Below are positions 33,915-43,610 of a stretch of 64,000 bases of DNA, piece after piece; positions within the stretch are counted from its first letter, which is position 1, and every line of letters begins with the position of its first letter. The notes beneath the pieces are model-generated. The model made no database searches. It was not told the origin of the DNA and saw nothing but the letters and a program-made list of their open reading frames with translations. The stretch lies in assembly GCF_019924635.1 (NCBI RefSeq), contig NZ_CP065037.1:2170001-2234000 (forward strand). Direction: 5' to 3'. The stretch comes from Leifsonia sp. ZF2019 (lineage in GTDB: Bacteria > Actinomycetota > Actinomycetes > Actinomycetales > Microbacteriaceae). A program made the position numbers and the translations under genes.

Positions 33915-35801
33915 GTGTCAGGAACGGTCGACGGGTCAGGGACGGCAGCGCTGCGCGCGAGCCGGATGGAGACAGCGCGTCCGCGCCCCCAGCTGCTGCG
34001 CGCCTCCTTCCGGGGGATCGACGGCGACTGGGGATTCGGGTTCGACGACGACGATCGCGGGCTCGTCGACGGCTGGGCGGACGGCCGGGCCCTCCCGCGG
34101 ACGATCACCGTCCCCTTCCCGCCGGAATCGGTCGACTCGGGCATCAACGACACCGGCTACCACCCGATCGTCTGGTACCGCAGGGAGCTCGCCGCGTCCG
34201 ACCTCACGGCAGCAGGGCACGTCGCGGGGAATCGACTTCTCGTCCACTTCGGCGCCGTCGATCACCAGGCGCGCGTGTGGGTGGACGGGCAGGAGGTCGG
34301 CCGTCACACGGGTGGGCACACGCCGTTCACGGTGGACGTCACCGACGCACTCGACGGCGATTCCGACACGCACGCCCTCGTCGTCCGCGCCGAAGACGAC
34401 CCGCACGACATCGCGCAGCCTCGCGGCAAGCAGGACTGGCGGGAGTCGCCGCACAGCATCTGGTACCACCGCACCACGGGCATCTGGCAGCCGGTCTGGC
34501 TCGAATCGGTACGGCCGCAGCATGTGACCGCCCTCTGGTGGACGAGCGACCAGAGCGTCGGCACCGTCACGGTGGAGGTCGAGCTGAGCCGGCGGGCGGA
34601 GGCGGCCATACGGGTGGTCGTCGCCCACGGCGACCGCATCCTGGGCTCCACACGCGCCGTCGTGAACGACACCATCGCGACCGTCACCCTCCCGCTCGCC
34701 GGTCAAGGGAACGGTCAGGAGTTCGAGCGGCTGCTGTGGTCGCCCGCGTCTCCCACGCTGCTCGACGCCTGGGTCCACGTCGATGTCGACGGTGTCGAGC
34801 AGGATGTGGTGGCGAGCTACCTCGGACTGCGCTCGGTACGCTGCGCGGACGGGGCCTTCCTGCTGAACGAGCGTCCCCTCGTCCTCCGCTCCGTGCTCAG
34901 CCAGGGATACTGGCCGGACTCGCACCTGGCCGCTCCCTCGGGCGACGCCCTCCGCCGTGAGGCGGAGCTGATCGGCGAGCTCGGCTTCAACGCCGTGCGC
35001 GTGCACCAGAAGGTGGAGGACGATCGATTCCTGTACTGGGCCGACCGGCTCGGACTGCTGGTCTGGGGCGAGATGCCGGCGACCTACGCGTTCGACAGCC
35101 GCTCGGTGCGACGGACCATCGCCGAGTGGGGGGAGGCGGTCCTGAGGGACCGCAGCCACCCCAGCATCGTGACCTGGGTGCCTCTCAACGAGAGCTGGGG
35201 AGTGCAGCACATCGCAACGCGTCCCGATCAGCGCGCGTTCGCGGAGGCGCTCTACCAGCTGACTCGGGCACTGGACCCCACCCGGCCGGTCATCTCGAAC
35301 GACGGCTGGGAGCTCGGCACGTCCGACCTGTGGACGCTGCACGACTACGAGCCCGATGGCGACGTGCTGCGGCGCCGCTACGCCGTCGACGACGACGCGC
35401 TCCGCACGTACATCGCCGGCATCGGTCCGGCGGGCCGGCGGATCCGCCTCCCCGGGACGGTCGACGACGGCCAGCCGATCATGCTGACCGAGTTCGGCGG
35501 CGTCGCCTGGGCGGCCGATGAGAGCCCGGCGGACTCCTGGGGCTACTCCGAGGCGGTCGGCGCGGCCGACTACGCCGAACGCGTCACCGCGATCCTCACG
35601 GCCGTGCAGGCATCCACCCGCGGGCACCGGGGACGTCCGGACGGCCTCGCCGGCTGGTGCTGGACGCAGCTCACGGACACGATGCAGGAGCGCAACGGCC
35701 TGCTCACGGAGCGGCGGGAGCCGAAGCTCCCCCTGGGCCGCCTCCGCGCCCTGATCTCCGGTGAGGAGAGGACGGCGGCCGGCGTCGTCGCAGGCGGCTG
35801 A
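33915..35801 (+). CDS. glycoside hydrolase family 2 protein
   Basis: A 628-residue GH2 enzyme (beta-galactosidase/glucuronidase/mannosidase clan). The N-terminal jelly-roll carbohydrate-binding domain has YHPIVWYRREL and HFGAVDHQARVWVDG, followed by an immunoglobulin-like domain and a TIM barrel. The acid/base is Glu426 in PLNESW and the nucleophile Glu526 in MLTEFGG. No signal peptide is seen, so it is probably cytoplasmic and acts on glycosides imported by the downstream transporter. GTG at 33915 has AAGGAG eight bases upstream. Which sugar linkage it cleaves cannot be told. Confidence 0.9.
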   Translation: MSGTVDGSGTAALRASRMETARPRPQLLRASFRGIDGDWGFGFDDDDRGLVDGWADGRALPRTITVPFPPESVDSGINDTGYHPIVWYRRELAASDLTAAGHVAGNRLLVHFGAVDHQARVWVDGQEVGRHTGGHTPFTVDVTDALDGDSDTHALVVRAEDDPHDIAQPRGKQDWRESPHSIWYHRTTGIWQPVWLESVRPQHVTALWWTSDQSVGTVTVEVELSRRAEAAIRVVVAHGDRILGSTRAVVNDTIATVTLPLAGQGNGQEFERLLWSPASPTLLDAWVHVDVDGVEQDVVASYLGLRSVRCADGAFLLNERPLVLRSVLSQGYWPDSHLAAPSGDALRREAELIGELGFNAVRVHQKVEDDRFLYWADRLGLLVWGEMPATYAFDSRSVRRTIAEWGEAVLRDRSHPSIVTWVPLNESWGVQHIATRPDQRAFAEALYQLTRALDPTRPVISNDGWELGTSDLWTLHDYEPDGDVLRRRYAVDDDALRTYIAGIGPAGRRIRLPGTVDDGQPIMLTEFGGVAWAADESPADSWGYSEAVGAADYAERVTAILTAVQASTRGHRGRPDGLAGWCWTQLTDTMQERNGLLTERREPKLPLGRLRALISGEERTAAGVVAGG

Positions 35802-35899
35802 GCCGCGGCGGCCATCCACAGACCACGACACCGGATGCGTGCGGCGATCCGCCCGCATCCACCAGGGCGGACCCGCCCGACTCGATGAGGAGGAAACAC

Positions 35900-37204
35900 A
35901 TGTCACGAAGGATCGCAGCGAGCCTCGCGATCGCCGCCGCGGCCGCGCTCGCCCTTGCCGGTTGCGGCGGCGGGGGCGCCGCGAAGCCCGCGGACGTCAC
36001 ATTCGACAAGGACACGAAGGCCGAGATCTCGTTCTCCTGGTGGGGCAACGACGACCGCGCCGCCCGGTTCGAGCAGGCCATCGCGGGATTCAACAAGGAG
36101 TATCCGAACGTCAAGGTCGTGCGGAACTTCAACGCGTGGGGCGACTACTGGACCGCCCGCAACACCGAGGCCGCCGGACACGCGCTGCCGGATGTCGTGA
36201 TGATGGACGCCGGCTACCTGGGGGAGTACGCGAGCAAGGGGCTCCTGCTCGACCTGACTCCCTACCGCGAGAACCTCCTCCCCTTGAAGGGCGTCGCCGA
36301 CAACGTGCTCGGCTCGGGGACGGTGGACGGCAAGCTCGAGAGCGTCCCGCTCGGCACGAACGCCTGGTCGATGATGTACAACAAGGACATCCTCGACAAG
36401 CTCGGCATCGCGTACCCGACGGGCGACATGACCTGGGATCAGCTCGACGCCTTCATCAAGAAGGTCGACGCGGCGGGCGCCTCGTCGGATCCGAAGATCT
36501 ACGGCGCTGAGGACTACACCGGCGGGTTCCCGAACTTCATCTACCACCTGATGCAGCAGAAGAACCCCGTCTTCAAGAAAGACGGCACCCCCGCTTTCAG
36601 CAAGAAGGACGTGATCTCCTTCCTCGACAGCGCCGCGAGCCTGCGCAAAGCCGGAGCCTTCTATCCGATCGACCGGAGCATCGCGCTCTCGCCGTCCGGC
36701 GGCTTCCTGGCGGGCGAGTCCGCGCTCTGGTTCAACTTCTCCACCACGGTCCTGCAAGGGATGACGGACGCCGGAACCGAGAACATCGGGATGGTCACGC
36801 CGCCGCTCGCCGACGGCGAGAAGACGCACATCCTCGCGCCGAAGCCCAGCATGCTGCTCAGCGTCTCGGCCAACTCGAAGCAGCCGGAGGCGGCCGCGGC
36901 GCTGGTCGACTACCTCGTCACATCGCCCGATGTCGCGAAGATCTTCGGGACGTCGCTGGGGACACCGGCGACCCAGGCGGGTCGCGACGCGATCGACCAG
37001 CAGCCCGCCGACACGGTGAACCTCGACTATCTCGACTCGATCTCGAAGGAGCTCACCGCGAGCTATCCGATCCTGCCCTCCGGGTACGGCACGATCGAGG
37101 CGAAGTGGGGCGACCTGCACGAGCAGCTGCAGTACGGGCAGATCACCAGCAAGCAGTTCGCCGACGAGCTCTTCTCCGAGATGTCGCTGGCACTCGGCTC
37201 ATGA
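35900..37204 (+). CDS. sugar ABC transporter substrate-binding lipoprotein
   Basis: A 434-residue extracellular solute-binding protein (family 1, MalE-like). Signal peptide with lipobox LAGC, Cys22. The mature part has SFSWWGNDDRAARFEQAI and YLGEYASKGLLLDLTPY, typical of sugar-binding members. ATG at 35900 is preferred over ATG at 35885 because AGGAGG sits between them at the right distance. Its stop overlaps the ATG of the first permease, beginning a chain of ATGA couplings through to the cupin gene. Confidence 0.94.
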   Translation: MSRRIAASLAIAAAAALALAGCGGGGAAKPADVTFDKDTKAEISFSWWGNDDRAARFEQAIAGFNKEYPNVKVVRNFNAWGDYWTARNTEAAGHALPDVVMMDAGYLGEYASKGLLLDLTPYRENLLPLKGVADNVLGSGTVDGKLESVPLGTNAWSMMYNKDILDKLGIAYPTGDMTWDQLDAFIKKVDAAGASSDPKIYGAEDYTGGFPNFIYHLMQQKNPVFKKDGTPAFSKKDVISFLDSAASLRKAGAFYPIDRSIALSPSGGFLAGESALWFNFSTTVLQGMTDAGTENIGMVTPPLADGEKTHILAPKPSMLLSVSANSKQPEAAAALVDYLVTSPDVAKIFGTSLGTPATQAGRDAIDQQPADTVNLDYLDSISKELTASYPILPSGYGTIEAKWGDLHEQLQYGQITSKQFADELFSEMSLALGS

Positions 37205-38145
37205 CGACGGCAACGGCTCTCCGTGCCGCGCCACAGCGGCGCGGCACGGCCCGCACGCGACGCGAGGCGCGGGCCGGATACGCGTTCCTCAGCCCCTGGC
37301 TGATCGGATTCGTGGCGCTGACCGCCGGCCCGATGCTCGCCTCGCTGTACCTGTCCTTCACGAACTACAACCTGTTCGCGGCCCCGACGTTCATCGGCCT
37401 CGACAACTACACCCGGTTGTTCGCCGATCCCAACTTCCTCCAAGCGGTGAAGGTCACGGGGCTGTACGTGCTCGTCGGGACGCCGCTGAAACTGCTCGCG
37501 GCCCTCGCGGTGGCGATGCTGCTGAACCAGCCGCGGCGCGGGCAGGGGTTCTACCGCTCGGCGTTCTACCTGCCGTCCCTCATCGGCGGGAGCGTGTCGA
37601 TCGCGATCGTGTGGAAGGCGATGTTCATCGACGATGGGATCGTCGCCCAGATCGGCTCGTTCTTCGGCGGACCTCCCGCCGCGGAGGGCGGCTGGGTGGG
37701 CGATCCCTCCCGCACCCTCCCGATGCTGATCCTGCTCACGGTGTGGCAGTTCGGCGCCCCGATGGTGATCTTCCTCGCCGGACTGAAGCAGGTGCCCGCC
37801 GAGCTGTACGAGGCGGCGGCGGTGGACGGCGCGGGACCGGTGCGCCGGTTCTTCTCGGTGACCGTCCCGATGCTCTCGCCGGTGCTGTTCTTCAACCTGC
37901 TGCTGGAGACGATCCACGCTTTCCAGGTCTTCAACTCGGCCTACATCATCTCCAACGGCAGCGGCGGGCCCGCGGGCTCGACCCTCTTCTACACGCTGTA
38001 CCTCTACCTGCGCGGCTTCCGTGACTTCCAGATGGGCTACGCGTCCGCGATGGCGTGGGTGCTCGTCGTCGCGGTCGGCATCGTCACGGTCATGCTGTTC
38101 CGGACGTCGAAAGCGTGGGTGCACTATGCGGGAGACGAGCGATGA
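37201..38145 (+). CDS. sugar ABC transporter permease (MalF/UgpA-like)
   Basis: A 314-residue binding-protein-dependent permease with about six helices. It begins after a basic N-terminus with GYAFLSPWLIGFVALTAGPM, typical of this family. The ATPase-contacting EAA loop is present as AELYEAAAVDGAGPVRRFFSV. ATG at 37201 overlaps the previous stop; the frame is open upstream only because it shadows the binding-protein gene. It pairs with the next gene to form the channel. Confidence 0.94.
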   Translation: MTTATALRAAPQRRGTARTRREARAGYAFLSPWLIGFVALTAGPMLASLYLSFTNYNLFAAPTFIGLDNYTRLFADPNFLQAVKVTGLYVLVGTPLKLLAALAVAMLLNQPRRGQGFYRSAFYLPSLIGGSVSIAIVWKAMFIDDGIVAQIGSFFGGPPAAEGGWVGDPSRTLPMLILLTVWQFGAPMVIFLAGLKQVPAELYEAAAVDGAGPVRRFFSVTVPMLSPVLFFNLLLETIHAFQVFNSAYIISNGSGGPAGSTLFYTLYLYLRGFRDFQMGYASAMAWVLVVAVGIVTVMLFRTSKAWVHYAGDER

Positions 38146-39071
38146 GCGCAACGCACACCGAGACCACGGCGGTCGTCGCAGCCGACACCGCTCAACGCAC
38201 TCCGCCCGGCATCACCCCGCCGAGACGCCCGCGCCGGCGCGGTCTCGGGAAGTCGGTGGTGTTCCACGTCTTCGCCGTCGCCGTCCTGATCGTGATCCTC
38301 TACCCGGCGGTGTGGATGCTGATGTCGTCTTTCAAGCCGGGGAACGAGATCATCGGCTCGGTCGATCTCATCCCCAAGAACGGCGGGCTTCAGAACTACG
38401 TCACGGCATTGAAGGGCATCGGCGGGGTCTCGTTCTGGACCTTCGTCGCGAACTCGCTGATCCTGGCCGTGGCCTCTGTCGCGGGCGTCGTGCTCTCCTG
38501 CTCCGTGACGGCGTACGCGTTCGCACGGATCAGCTTCCCGGGCCGAGGCCTGTTCTTCGCCTGCATGATCGCGACGATGCTGCTGCCGTTCCACGTCGTG
38601 ATCATCCCGCAGTACATCGTGTTCAACCAGCTCGGCATGATCAACACGTATTGGCCGCTGCTGCTCGGCAAGTTCCTGGCGGCGGACGCCTTCTTCGTGT
38701 TCCTCATGATCCAGTTCATGCGCGGGTTGCCGCGGGAGCTGGACGAGGCGGCGCGGATCGACGGCGCCGGGCACGTGCGCACGTTCACGTCGGTCATCCT
38801 GCCGCTCATGAAGCCGGCGCTCGTGACCAGCTCGATCTTCGCGTTCATCTGGTCGTGGAACGACTTCTTCGGGCCGCTGCTCTACCTCAAGGACCCGGGC
38901 ACGTACACGATGCCGCTCGCTCTGCGGCTCTACGTCGACCAGACGTCGACCAGCGACTACGGCGCCCAGATGGCCATGGCCATCCTCGCGCTGCTGCCGG
39001 TCGTCGTGTTCTTCATGGCCTTCCAGCGCTACCTCGTGGCCGGGGTCGCGACGCAGGGGCTGAAAGGATGA
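38142..39071 (+). CDS. sugar ABC transporter permease (MalG/UgpE-like)
   Basis: A 309-residue permease, the second channel subunit. Conserved features are YPAVWMLMSSFKPGNEI near the N-terminus and the EAA loop RELDEAARIDGAGHVRTF. ATG at 38142 overlaps the preceding stop (ATGA), and the stop overlaps the next ATG. There is no ATP-binding subunit gene in the operon, so it probably uses a shared MsmK-type ATPase encoded elsewhere. Confidence 0.94.
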   Translation: MSATHTETTAVVAADTAQRTPPGITPPRRPRRRGLGKSVVFHVFAVAVLIVILYPAVWMLMSSFKPGNEIIGSVDLIPKNGGLQNYVTALKGIGGVSFWTFVANSLILAVASVAGVVLSCSVTAYAFARISFPGRGLFFACMIATMLLPFHVVIIPQYIVFNQLGMINTYWPLLLGKFLAADAFFVFLMIQFMRGLPRELDEAARIDGAGHVRTFTSVILPLMKPALVTSSIFAFIWSWNDFFGPLLYLKDPGTYTMPLALRLYVDQTSTSDYGAQMAMAILALLPVVVFFMAFQRYLVAGVATQGLKG

Positions 39072-39670
39072 CACGGGTCGACGACCTGCGCCGGTTCGGC
39101 GGCCGCGGCGTCGGAGCCTTCGGGGAGATGCTCGTCATCGGCCTCGGCATCACCGCGCTCTCGCTGCCGATCGTGACCATCGTGCCCGCGCTGGCCGCGG
39201 GGACCCGCCACCTGGACGAGCACGTGTCCGCAAGGCGGGACTCGGTCCGCGAGCTCGCGTCGCTCGGATGGGCCGCGATCCGCGGCGGCTGGCTGTTCGG
39301 CATGATCGCGGCCGCGGTGGTCGCGCTGCTGCTGCTCAATGTGGTGCTGGGCGTCGAGGGACTCGTCCCCGGGGGCGGCGTCCTGGCGGCCGTCAGCGGT
39401 GCGCTGGCCGTCGTCGCCGCCGTCACGGTCGGACGGGTGGCCGCCCGCTGGCAGCCCGGAGCCCGCTGGTCGCAGCTCTGGCGACGGCACCGGACCGATG
39501 CCATCACCGACCCGGTCGGGAGCCTGTTCGTGGTCGCCGGCCTGCTCGTCGCGGTCACCGTCGTCTGGATGCTCCCGCCCCTCATCGTCATCGCGCCCGG
39601 CCTCGTGGCCGTCGCGCTCGTCGCAGCGGAGCGACGTCGTCGCGCCGCCGCACAGGAAGGACACGAATGA
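39068..39670 (+). CDS. DUF624/YesL-like membrane protein
   Basis: A 200-residue membrane protein with about four helices. The region GLGITALSLPIVTIVPALAAGTRHL resembles the YesL/DUF624 family often found inside carbohydrate ABC transporter operons. ATG at 39068 overlaps the permease stop, and its stop overlaps the ATG of the oxidoreductase. Its role is unknown; association with sugar uptake is by context. Confidence 0.75.
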   Translation: MTRVDDLRRFGGRGVGAFGEMLVIGLGITALSLPIVTIVPALAAGTRHLDEHVSARRDSVRELASLGWAAIRGGWLFGMIAAAVVALLLLNVVLGVEGLVPGGGVLAAVSGALAVVAAVTVGRVAARWQPGARWSQLWRRHRTDAITDPVGSLFVVAGLLVAVTVVWMLPPLIVIAPGLVAVALVAAERRRRAAAQEGHE

Positions 39671-40803
39671 ACGCGCCTGAACCGGCGGGCGGCTCGCGCC
39701 CCGCCCCGATCCGCTCCGCGATCATCGGCACCGGCGGCATCGCCCACGCACATGCGCAGGCGATCGCCGCGCTCGGCGACCGGATGCGCCTGGTGGCCGT
39801 CTCCGACATCGACGAGGACCGTGCTGCAGCGTTCGCGGCCTCCGTCGGCGTCGAGCGCACCTATCCGTCCGCGACGGCACTGCTGGCCGCCGGGGGAGTG
39901 GATCTCGTCCACATCTGCACACCGCCGCAGACGCACGCCGCGCTGGCGATCGAAGCCATGCGGGCCGGGGTGCCCGCACTCGTGGAGAAGCCAACGGCCC
40001 TCAGCCTGGCCGAGGTCGACGAGATCGCGCGGGTCGAGTCGGAGACAGGGGTGCCGACGCTGACGGTGTTCCAGCACCGTTTCGGCGCCGCGGTGCGCCA
40101 TCTCCGGCGCATGATCGCGGACGGGGAGCTCGGCCGAGCACTCGTCGCCACTTGCGAGACGCTCTGGTACCGTACCGACGACTACTTCGCGGTGCCCTGG
40201 CGCGGGCGCTGGGAGGTCGAGGGCGGGGGCCCGACGATGGGCCACGGCATCCACCAGTTCGACCTGCTCCTCGCGGTCCTCGGCCCGTGGGCGGAGGTCT
40301 CCGCGATCGCGGCGCGGCAGTCGCGCCCCACCGACACCGAGGACGTGTCCGCCGCTCTCGTCACCTTCGAGAGCGGTGCCGTCGCGACCGTCGTCAACTC
40401 GCTCGTCTCACCGCGGGAGAGCTCGCGTCTCCGCTTCGACTTCGAGTTCGCGACCGTCGAGGTGGAGCACGTGTACGGGTACACGACAGGTGACTGGACG
40501 CTGACGCCCGCGCCCGGGCATGAGGAGCTCGCCGCCCGCTGGGCCGCCGCCCCGCCCGCCGAGGAGACCAGCTCCCACCGGGACCAGTTCGCCGCGATCG
40601 CCGACGCCCTCGCGTCGGGCGAGCATCCGACGGTGGCCATCGACGATGCGCGCCGCACCCTCGAGTTCGCCGCGGCGACGTACGCGTCCGCCTTCCTGCG
40701 CACACCGATCGCGGCGGGCGCCATCGCCGACGACGACCCGTTCATGACGTCGATGAGCGGTGGACGCGTCCCCTGGGCGCCGGTGAAGGAGGTCGCGCGA
40801 TGA
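39667..40803 (+). CDS. Gfo/Idh/MocA-family oxidoreductase
   Basis: A 378-residue NAD(P)-dependent sugar dehydrogenase. The Rossmann domain has AIIGTGGIAHAHAQAIA, and the family motif for the cofactor and catalytic lysine is VEKPTALS. The C-terminal alpha/beta domain carries GHGIHQFDLLLAVLGP with the conserved His/Asp. It probably oxidises the sugar, or a derivative, released by the GH2 enzyme. The operon gives no further hint of which hydroxyl is attacked. Confidence 0.92.
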   Translation: MNAPEPAGGSRPAPIRSAIIGTGGIAHAHAQAIAALGDRMRLVAVSDIDEDRAAAFAASVGVERTYPSATALLAAGGVDLVHICTPPQTHAALAIEAMRAGVPALVEKPTALSLAEVDEIARVESETGVPTLTVFQHRFGAAVRHLRRMIADGELGRALVATCETLWYRTDDYFAVPWRGRWEVEGGGPTMGHGIHQFDLLLAVLGPWAEVSAIAARQSRPTDTEDVSAALVTFESGAVATVVNSLVSPRESSRLRFDFEFATVEVEHVYGYTTGDWTLTPAPGHEELAARWAAAPPAEETSSHRDQFAAIADALASGEHPTVAIDDARRTLEFAAATYASAFLRTPIAAGAIADDDPFMTSMSGGRVPWAPVKEVAR

Positions 40804-41711
40804 CCGCGCTGCGCGCCGTGCACGAGGTGGGCACCGCCGTGGCAGTGCTCGACGGCGACGTCGAGCTGTTCCGCTACGTGTACCGGCCCGAACATCCCCA
40901 GGTCGAGTCGCCGCGGCCCTACCTGCACCCGTTGCGCACGCGGAGCGGCGCGCTCGTCAGCCTCTACCGGCCGCACGACCACGTGTGGCACAAGGGCATC
41001 ACCTGGTCGCTGCCGGTCGTCGAGGACGAGAACTTCTGGGGCGGTCCGACGTACGTGCACGGTCGCGGATACACCGCGCTCCCGAACAACGGCTCGCAGC
41101 GGCACCGCGGCGACCTCCGAGTGACCGCCGAGGGGGACGCCGTCGTGCTGGATCACGAACTCGACTGGGTGACGCAGTCCGGCGAGCTCTGGTTCGCCGA
41201 GCGGCGAACGCTGAGCGCGACTCCGGTCTCGGATGACGCCTGGGCGCTGACGTTCGCGACCGCACTGCGCAACGTCCGCGGTGCCGCCATCTCCCTCGGC
41301 TCGCCCACGACCCGAGGGCGCGAGAACGCCGGCTACGGCGGGCTGTTCTGGCGCGGTCCGCGGTCGTTCACCGGTGGCACCCTCGTCGCGCCGGGCGTGC
41401 GCGGCGGGGATGAGCTGCGCGGCCAGCGGCACGAGTGGATGGCGTTCGCCGGCCGGCATGACGAGACGGACGACGCGTCCGTGCTGCTCATGCTCGACGA
41501 CGCCTCCAACGTGCAACATCCCCCGCAGTGGTTCGCCCGCACCGCGGAGTTCGCCGCCCTCAATCCGGCGCAGTTCTTCAGCGAGGAGCACGTGGTGCCG
41601 GCGGACGGCCTCCTGCGGCTGCGCTACGGAGTCGGCGTCGCGAGCGGCACCGCTGATGACGCGCCCGCTCTCGCCGCAGCCGTCCGGCAGGCGCTCGCGG
41701 CACGCCGATGA
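40800..41711 (+). CDS. PmoA-like (PF14100-type) protein of sugar operon
   Basis: A 303-residue protein resembling the family named after methane oxygenase PmoA, but in a context unrelated to methane oxidation. Recognisable motifs are RPYLHPLRTRSG, HDHVWHKGITWSLPVV and LGSPTTRGRENAGYGG. Such proteins regularly accompany Gfo/Idh enzymes and LacI regulators in actinobacterial sugar operons. A sugar-lactone or aldose-processing role is a guess. ATG at 40800 overlaps the preceding stop. Confidence 0.78.
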   Translation: MTALRAVHEVGTAVAVLDGDVELFRYVYRPEHPQVESPRPYLHPLRTRSGALVSLYRPHDHVWHKGITWSLPVVEDENFWGGPTYVHGRGYTALPNNGSQRHRGDLRVTAEGDAVVLDHELDWVTQSGELWFAERRTLSATPVSDDAWALTFATALRNVRGAAISLGSPTTRGRENAGYGGLFWRGPRSFTGGTLVAPGVRGGDELRGQRHEWMAFAGRHDETDDASVLLMLDDASNVQHPPQWFARTAEFAALNPAQFFSEEHVVPADGLLRLRYGVGVASGTADDAPALAAAVRQALAARR

Positions 41712-42442
41712 CGCACCCCACCTTCCCCGGCGCGACCGGTGTCTCGCGTCTCGACGTCTACGACTCCCTCGCACCCGACGGGCTGGTCGGCGGCACACCG
41801 CACGTCCACCTCGTCTCCACCGAGGCATACGTGGTGACGGCCGGGCGCGGCAAGCTGATGACGATCGACGGCGCCGGCCTCCGGGAGACTTCTCTCGCAG
41901 AGGGAGCGGTCGTCTGGTTCACGCCGGGCACCATCCACCGGGCGGTGAACGAGGGCGGCCTGCGCGTCGTCGTGCTGATGAGCAACGCCGGACTGCCCGA
42001 GGCGGGGGATGCCGTCATGACGTTCCCTCCCGAGGTTCTGGCCGATCCGGTCAGCTACGCCGATGCCACCTCCCTGGGAGACGGGGACGACGAATCCCGA
42101 GCGGCTCAGGCGACCCGCCGCCGGGATCTCGCCGTCGCGGGCTTCTCCATCCTGCGCGACGCGGCGGAGGCGGGCGACCCGGCACCGCTCGCCGCCTTCT
42201 ACACCGCCGCCGCCCGCCTGGTGCGCGGCCGGGCACACGACTGGTCCGCCCTGATCGAGCGGGGGCCGCTCGCGCAGGCGAACCGGTCGCTCGAGCGGGT
42301 GCGCGCCCTCGCCGACGGCCTCGTCCCGTCCTACGACGATGCGACCGTGCAGACCGCGCCGCCCTCACCGGGAGCGCGCGGGTTCGGGATGTGCGGGCGT
42401 CTGCGCACCTACGATCTGCGCGGTGGGCCACGCCCCCGGTGA
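41708..42442 (+). CDS. cupin-domain protein, last gene of sugar operon
   Basis: A 244-residue protein with an N-terminal cupin barrel: GTPHVHLVSTEAYVVTAGRG (metal-binding His and Glu) and WFTPGTIHRAVNEG. The C-terminal ~130 residues are helical and not recognised. It may be an isomerase or epimerase for the same sugar, or a sugar sensor. ATG at 41708 overlaps the PmoA-like stop, completing the coupled series from the binding protein onward. Confidence 0.8.
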   Translation: MTHPTFPGATGVSRLDVYDSLAPDGLVGGTPHVHLVSTEAYVVTAGRGKLMTIDGAGLRETSLAEGAVVWFTPGTIHRAVNEGGLRVVVLMSNAGLPEAGDAVMTFPPEVLADPVSYADATSLGDGDDESRAAQATRRRDLAVAGFSILRDAAEAGDPAPLAAFYTAAARLVRGRAHDWSALIERGPLAQANRSLERVRALADGLVPSYDDATVQTAPPSPGARGFGMCGRLRTYDLRGGPRPR

Positions 42443-42567
42443 CTCGGCGACGCCGCCGTCTCCTCCCCGGGCGAGGTCCGAGGCCGTAGACGATCCGGCC
42501 CGCGACCGGGATCACGAGGAAGAAGATCCAAGCCCGGCCCCGTCCGGTGTGCGTGGGCCTCGGATCG

Positions 42568-43434
42568 TCAGGGCGAGTGTACGGACTCGGGGGCAGGCGA
42601 CCAGGGGGTGAGTCGTGGCAGCCAGCACCGCACCTGAGCGCGGTAGCGGACGAACTGCCCGCCGAACCGCTCCTCGAGATCCAGTTCCTCGAACGGCCGC
42701 ACCAGGTAGTTCCAGACGAGGGAACCGGCGATCGCATAGGCGAGGACGAGCCAGGAGCCGACGAGGAGGCCCACCGCCACGCCCTGCGCGATCCCGGCGA
42801 GCGCCATCGGGTTGCGCAGCAACCGGTAGGGCCCGGCCACGACGAGCCGGTTGGGCATCGCCGCGGGCAGGGGAGTGCCGCCACCCCGCGTGGACATCGC
42901 GATCGCCGCCCAGATCCCGAGGGCGCTCATCAGCACGAGGAGAGCGACGCCGACCGGTACCAGAACGGCGGAGGGCAGGGGCACGCGCAGGCCCCAGCGG
43001 TTCTCCGCCGCGGCGATGAGGAACGGCAGCACCACCAGGAACAGGCCCCAGAAGAGAACGATCTGGCCGAACGTCGCCGCGACGTGCGCTGCGACCGAGC
43101 GCCGCACGCGCGCGGGGCGGAATGCGAACGGCCCCCGCACGAGCCACTCCGCGGGCAGCCTGCCGAGCAGGACCGCGCAGGCGGCGGCCACCGAGCATCC
43201 CGCGGCGGCGATCATGAGCAGCACGCCCCAGCCTGCCTCGCCGGTGACGGTCGCGAAGAGCGCGAGAGCCGCCGTGACGACGACCGTCCATCCCGTCGCG
43301 ACCGCGACCGCGACGCGGACGCCCGCCGCGGCGAGCGCCGATGCCCCGACGAAGAGCGGGATGTCGAGCACCGCGACAGCGATCGGGTCGAGGCTTCCCA
43401 CCGTCGCCGAGCGCACCCATGGGACGCTGAACAC
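42568..43434 (-). pseudogene. isoprenylcysteine methyltransferase-like membrane protein, apparent N-terminal frameshift
   Basis: A 288-residue membrane protein (eight or so helices). The C-terminal part, GPYRLLRNPMALAG followed by FEELDLEERFGGQFVRYR, is typical of the ICMT/phospholipid-methyltransferase-like family. GTG at 43434 gives the longest uninterrupted frame, but the first helix is incomplete. The neighbouring frame from ATG 43531 encodes a good continuation (MWPVGVSFTLPARWGRAYF) that joins to AAWWVAVFSVPWV if one base is removed near 43460-43467. So it is either a one-base frameshift, a sequencing error, or a genuine shorter protein. The methyl acceptor is unknown. Confidence 0.6.
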
Positions 43435-43610
43435 CGCGACCCACCAGGCCGCACCGGCAACCGGCCTGCAGCGCGAAGTAGGCCCGGCCCCACCGGGCCG
43501 GCAGCGTGAACGAGACCCCCACCGGCCACATTCTGGCGGCGACGCCCTGCCCGCGCAACGCGGCCCGCCGTCAGTGCGACGCGGCCATCCTCGGTGGTAG
43601 CGTGCGGCGT

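Noticed and set aside
38021..39670. A 549-codon plus-strand frame
   Set aside because: Only its last 200 codons (from ATG 39068) are real, as the DUF624-like protein; the rest is an out-of-frame shadow of the second permease.
40800..41711. Methane monooxygenase subunit
   Set aside because: The name comes from a misleading family label; the gene is a soluble protein within a sugar operon, with no other methane-oxidation gene.
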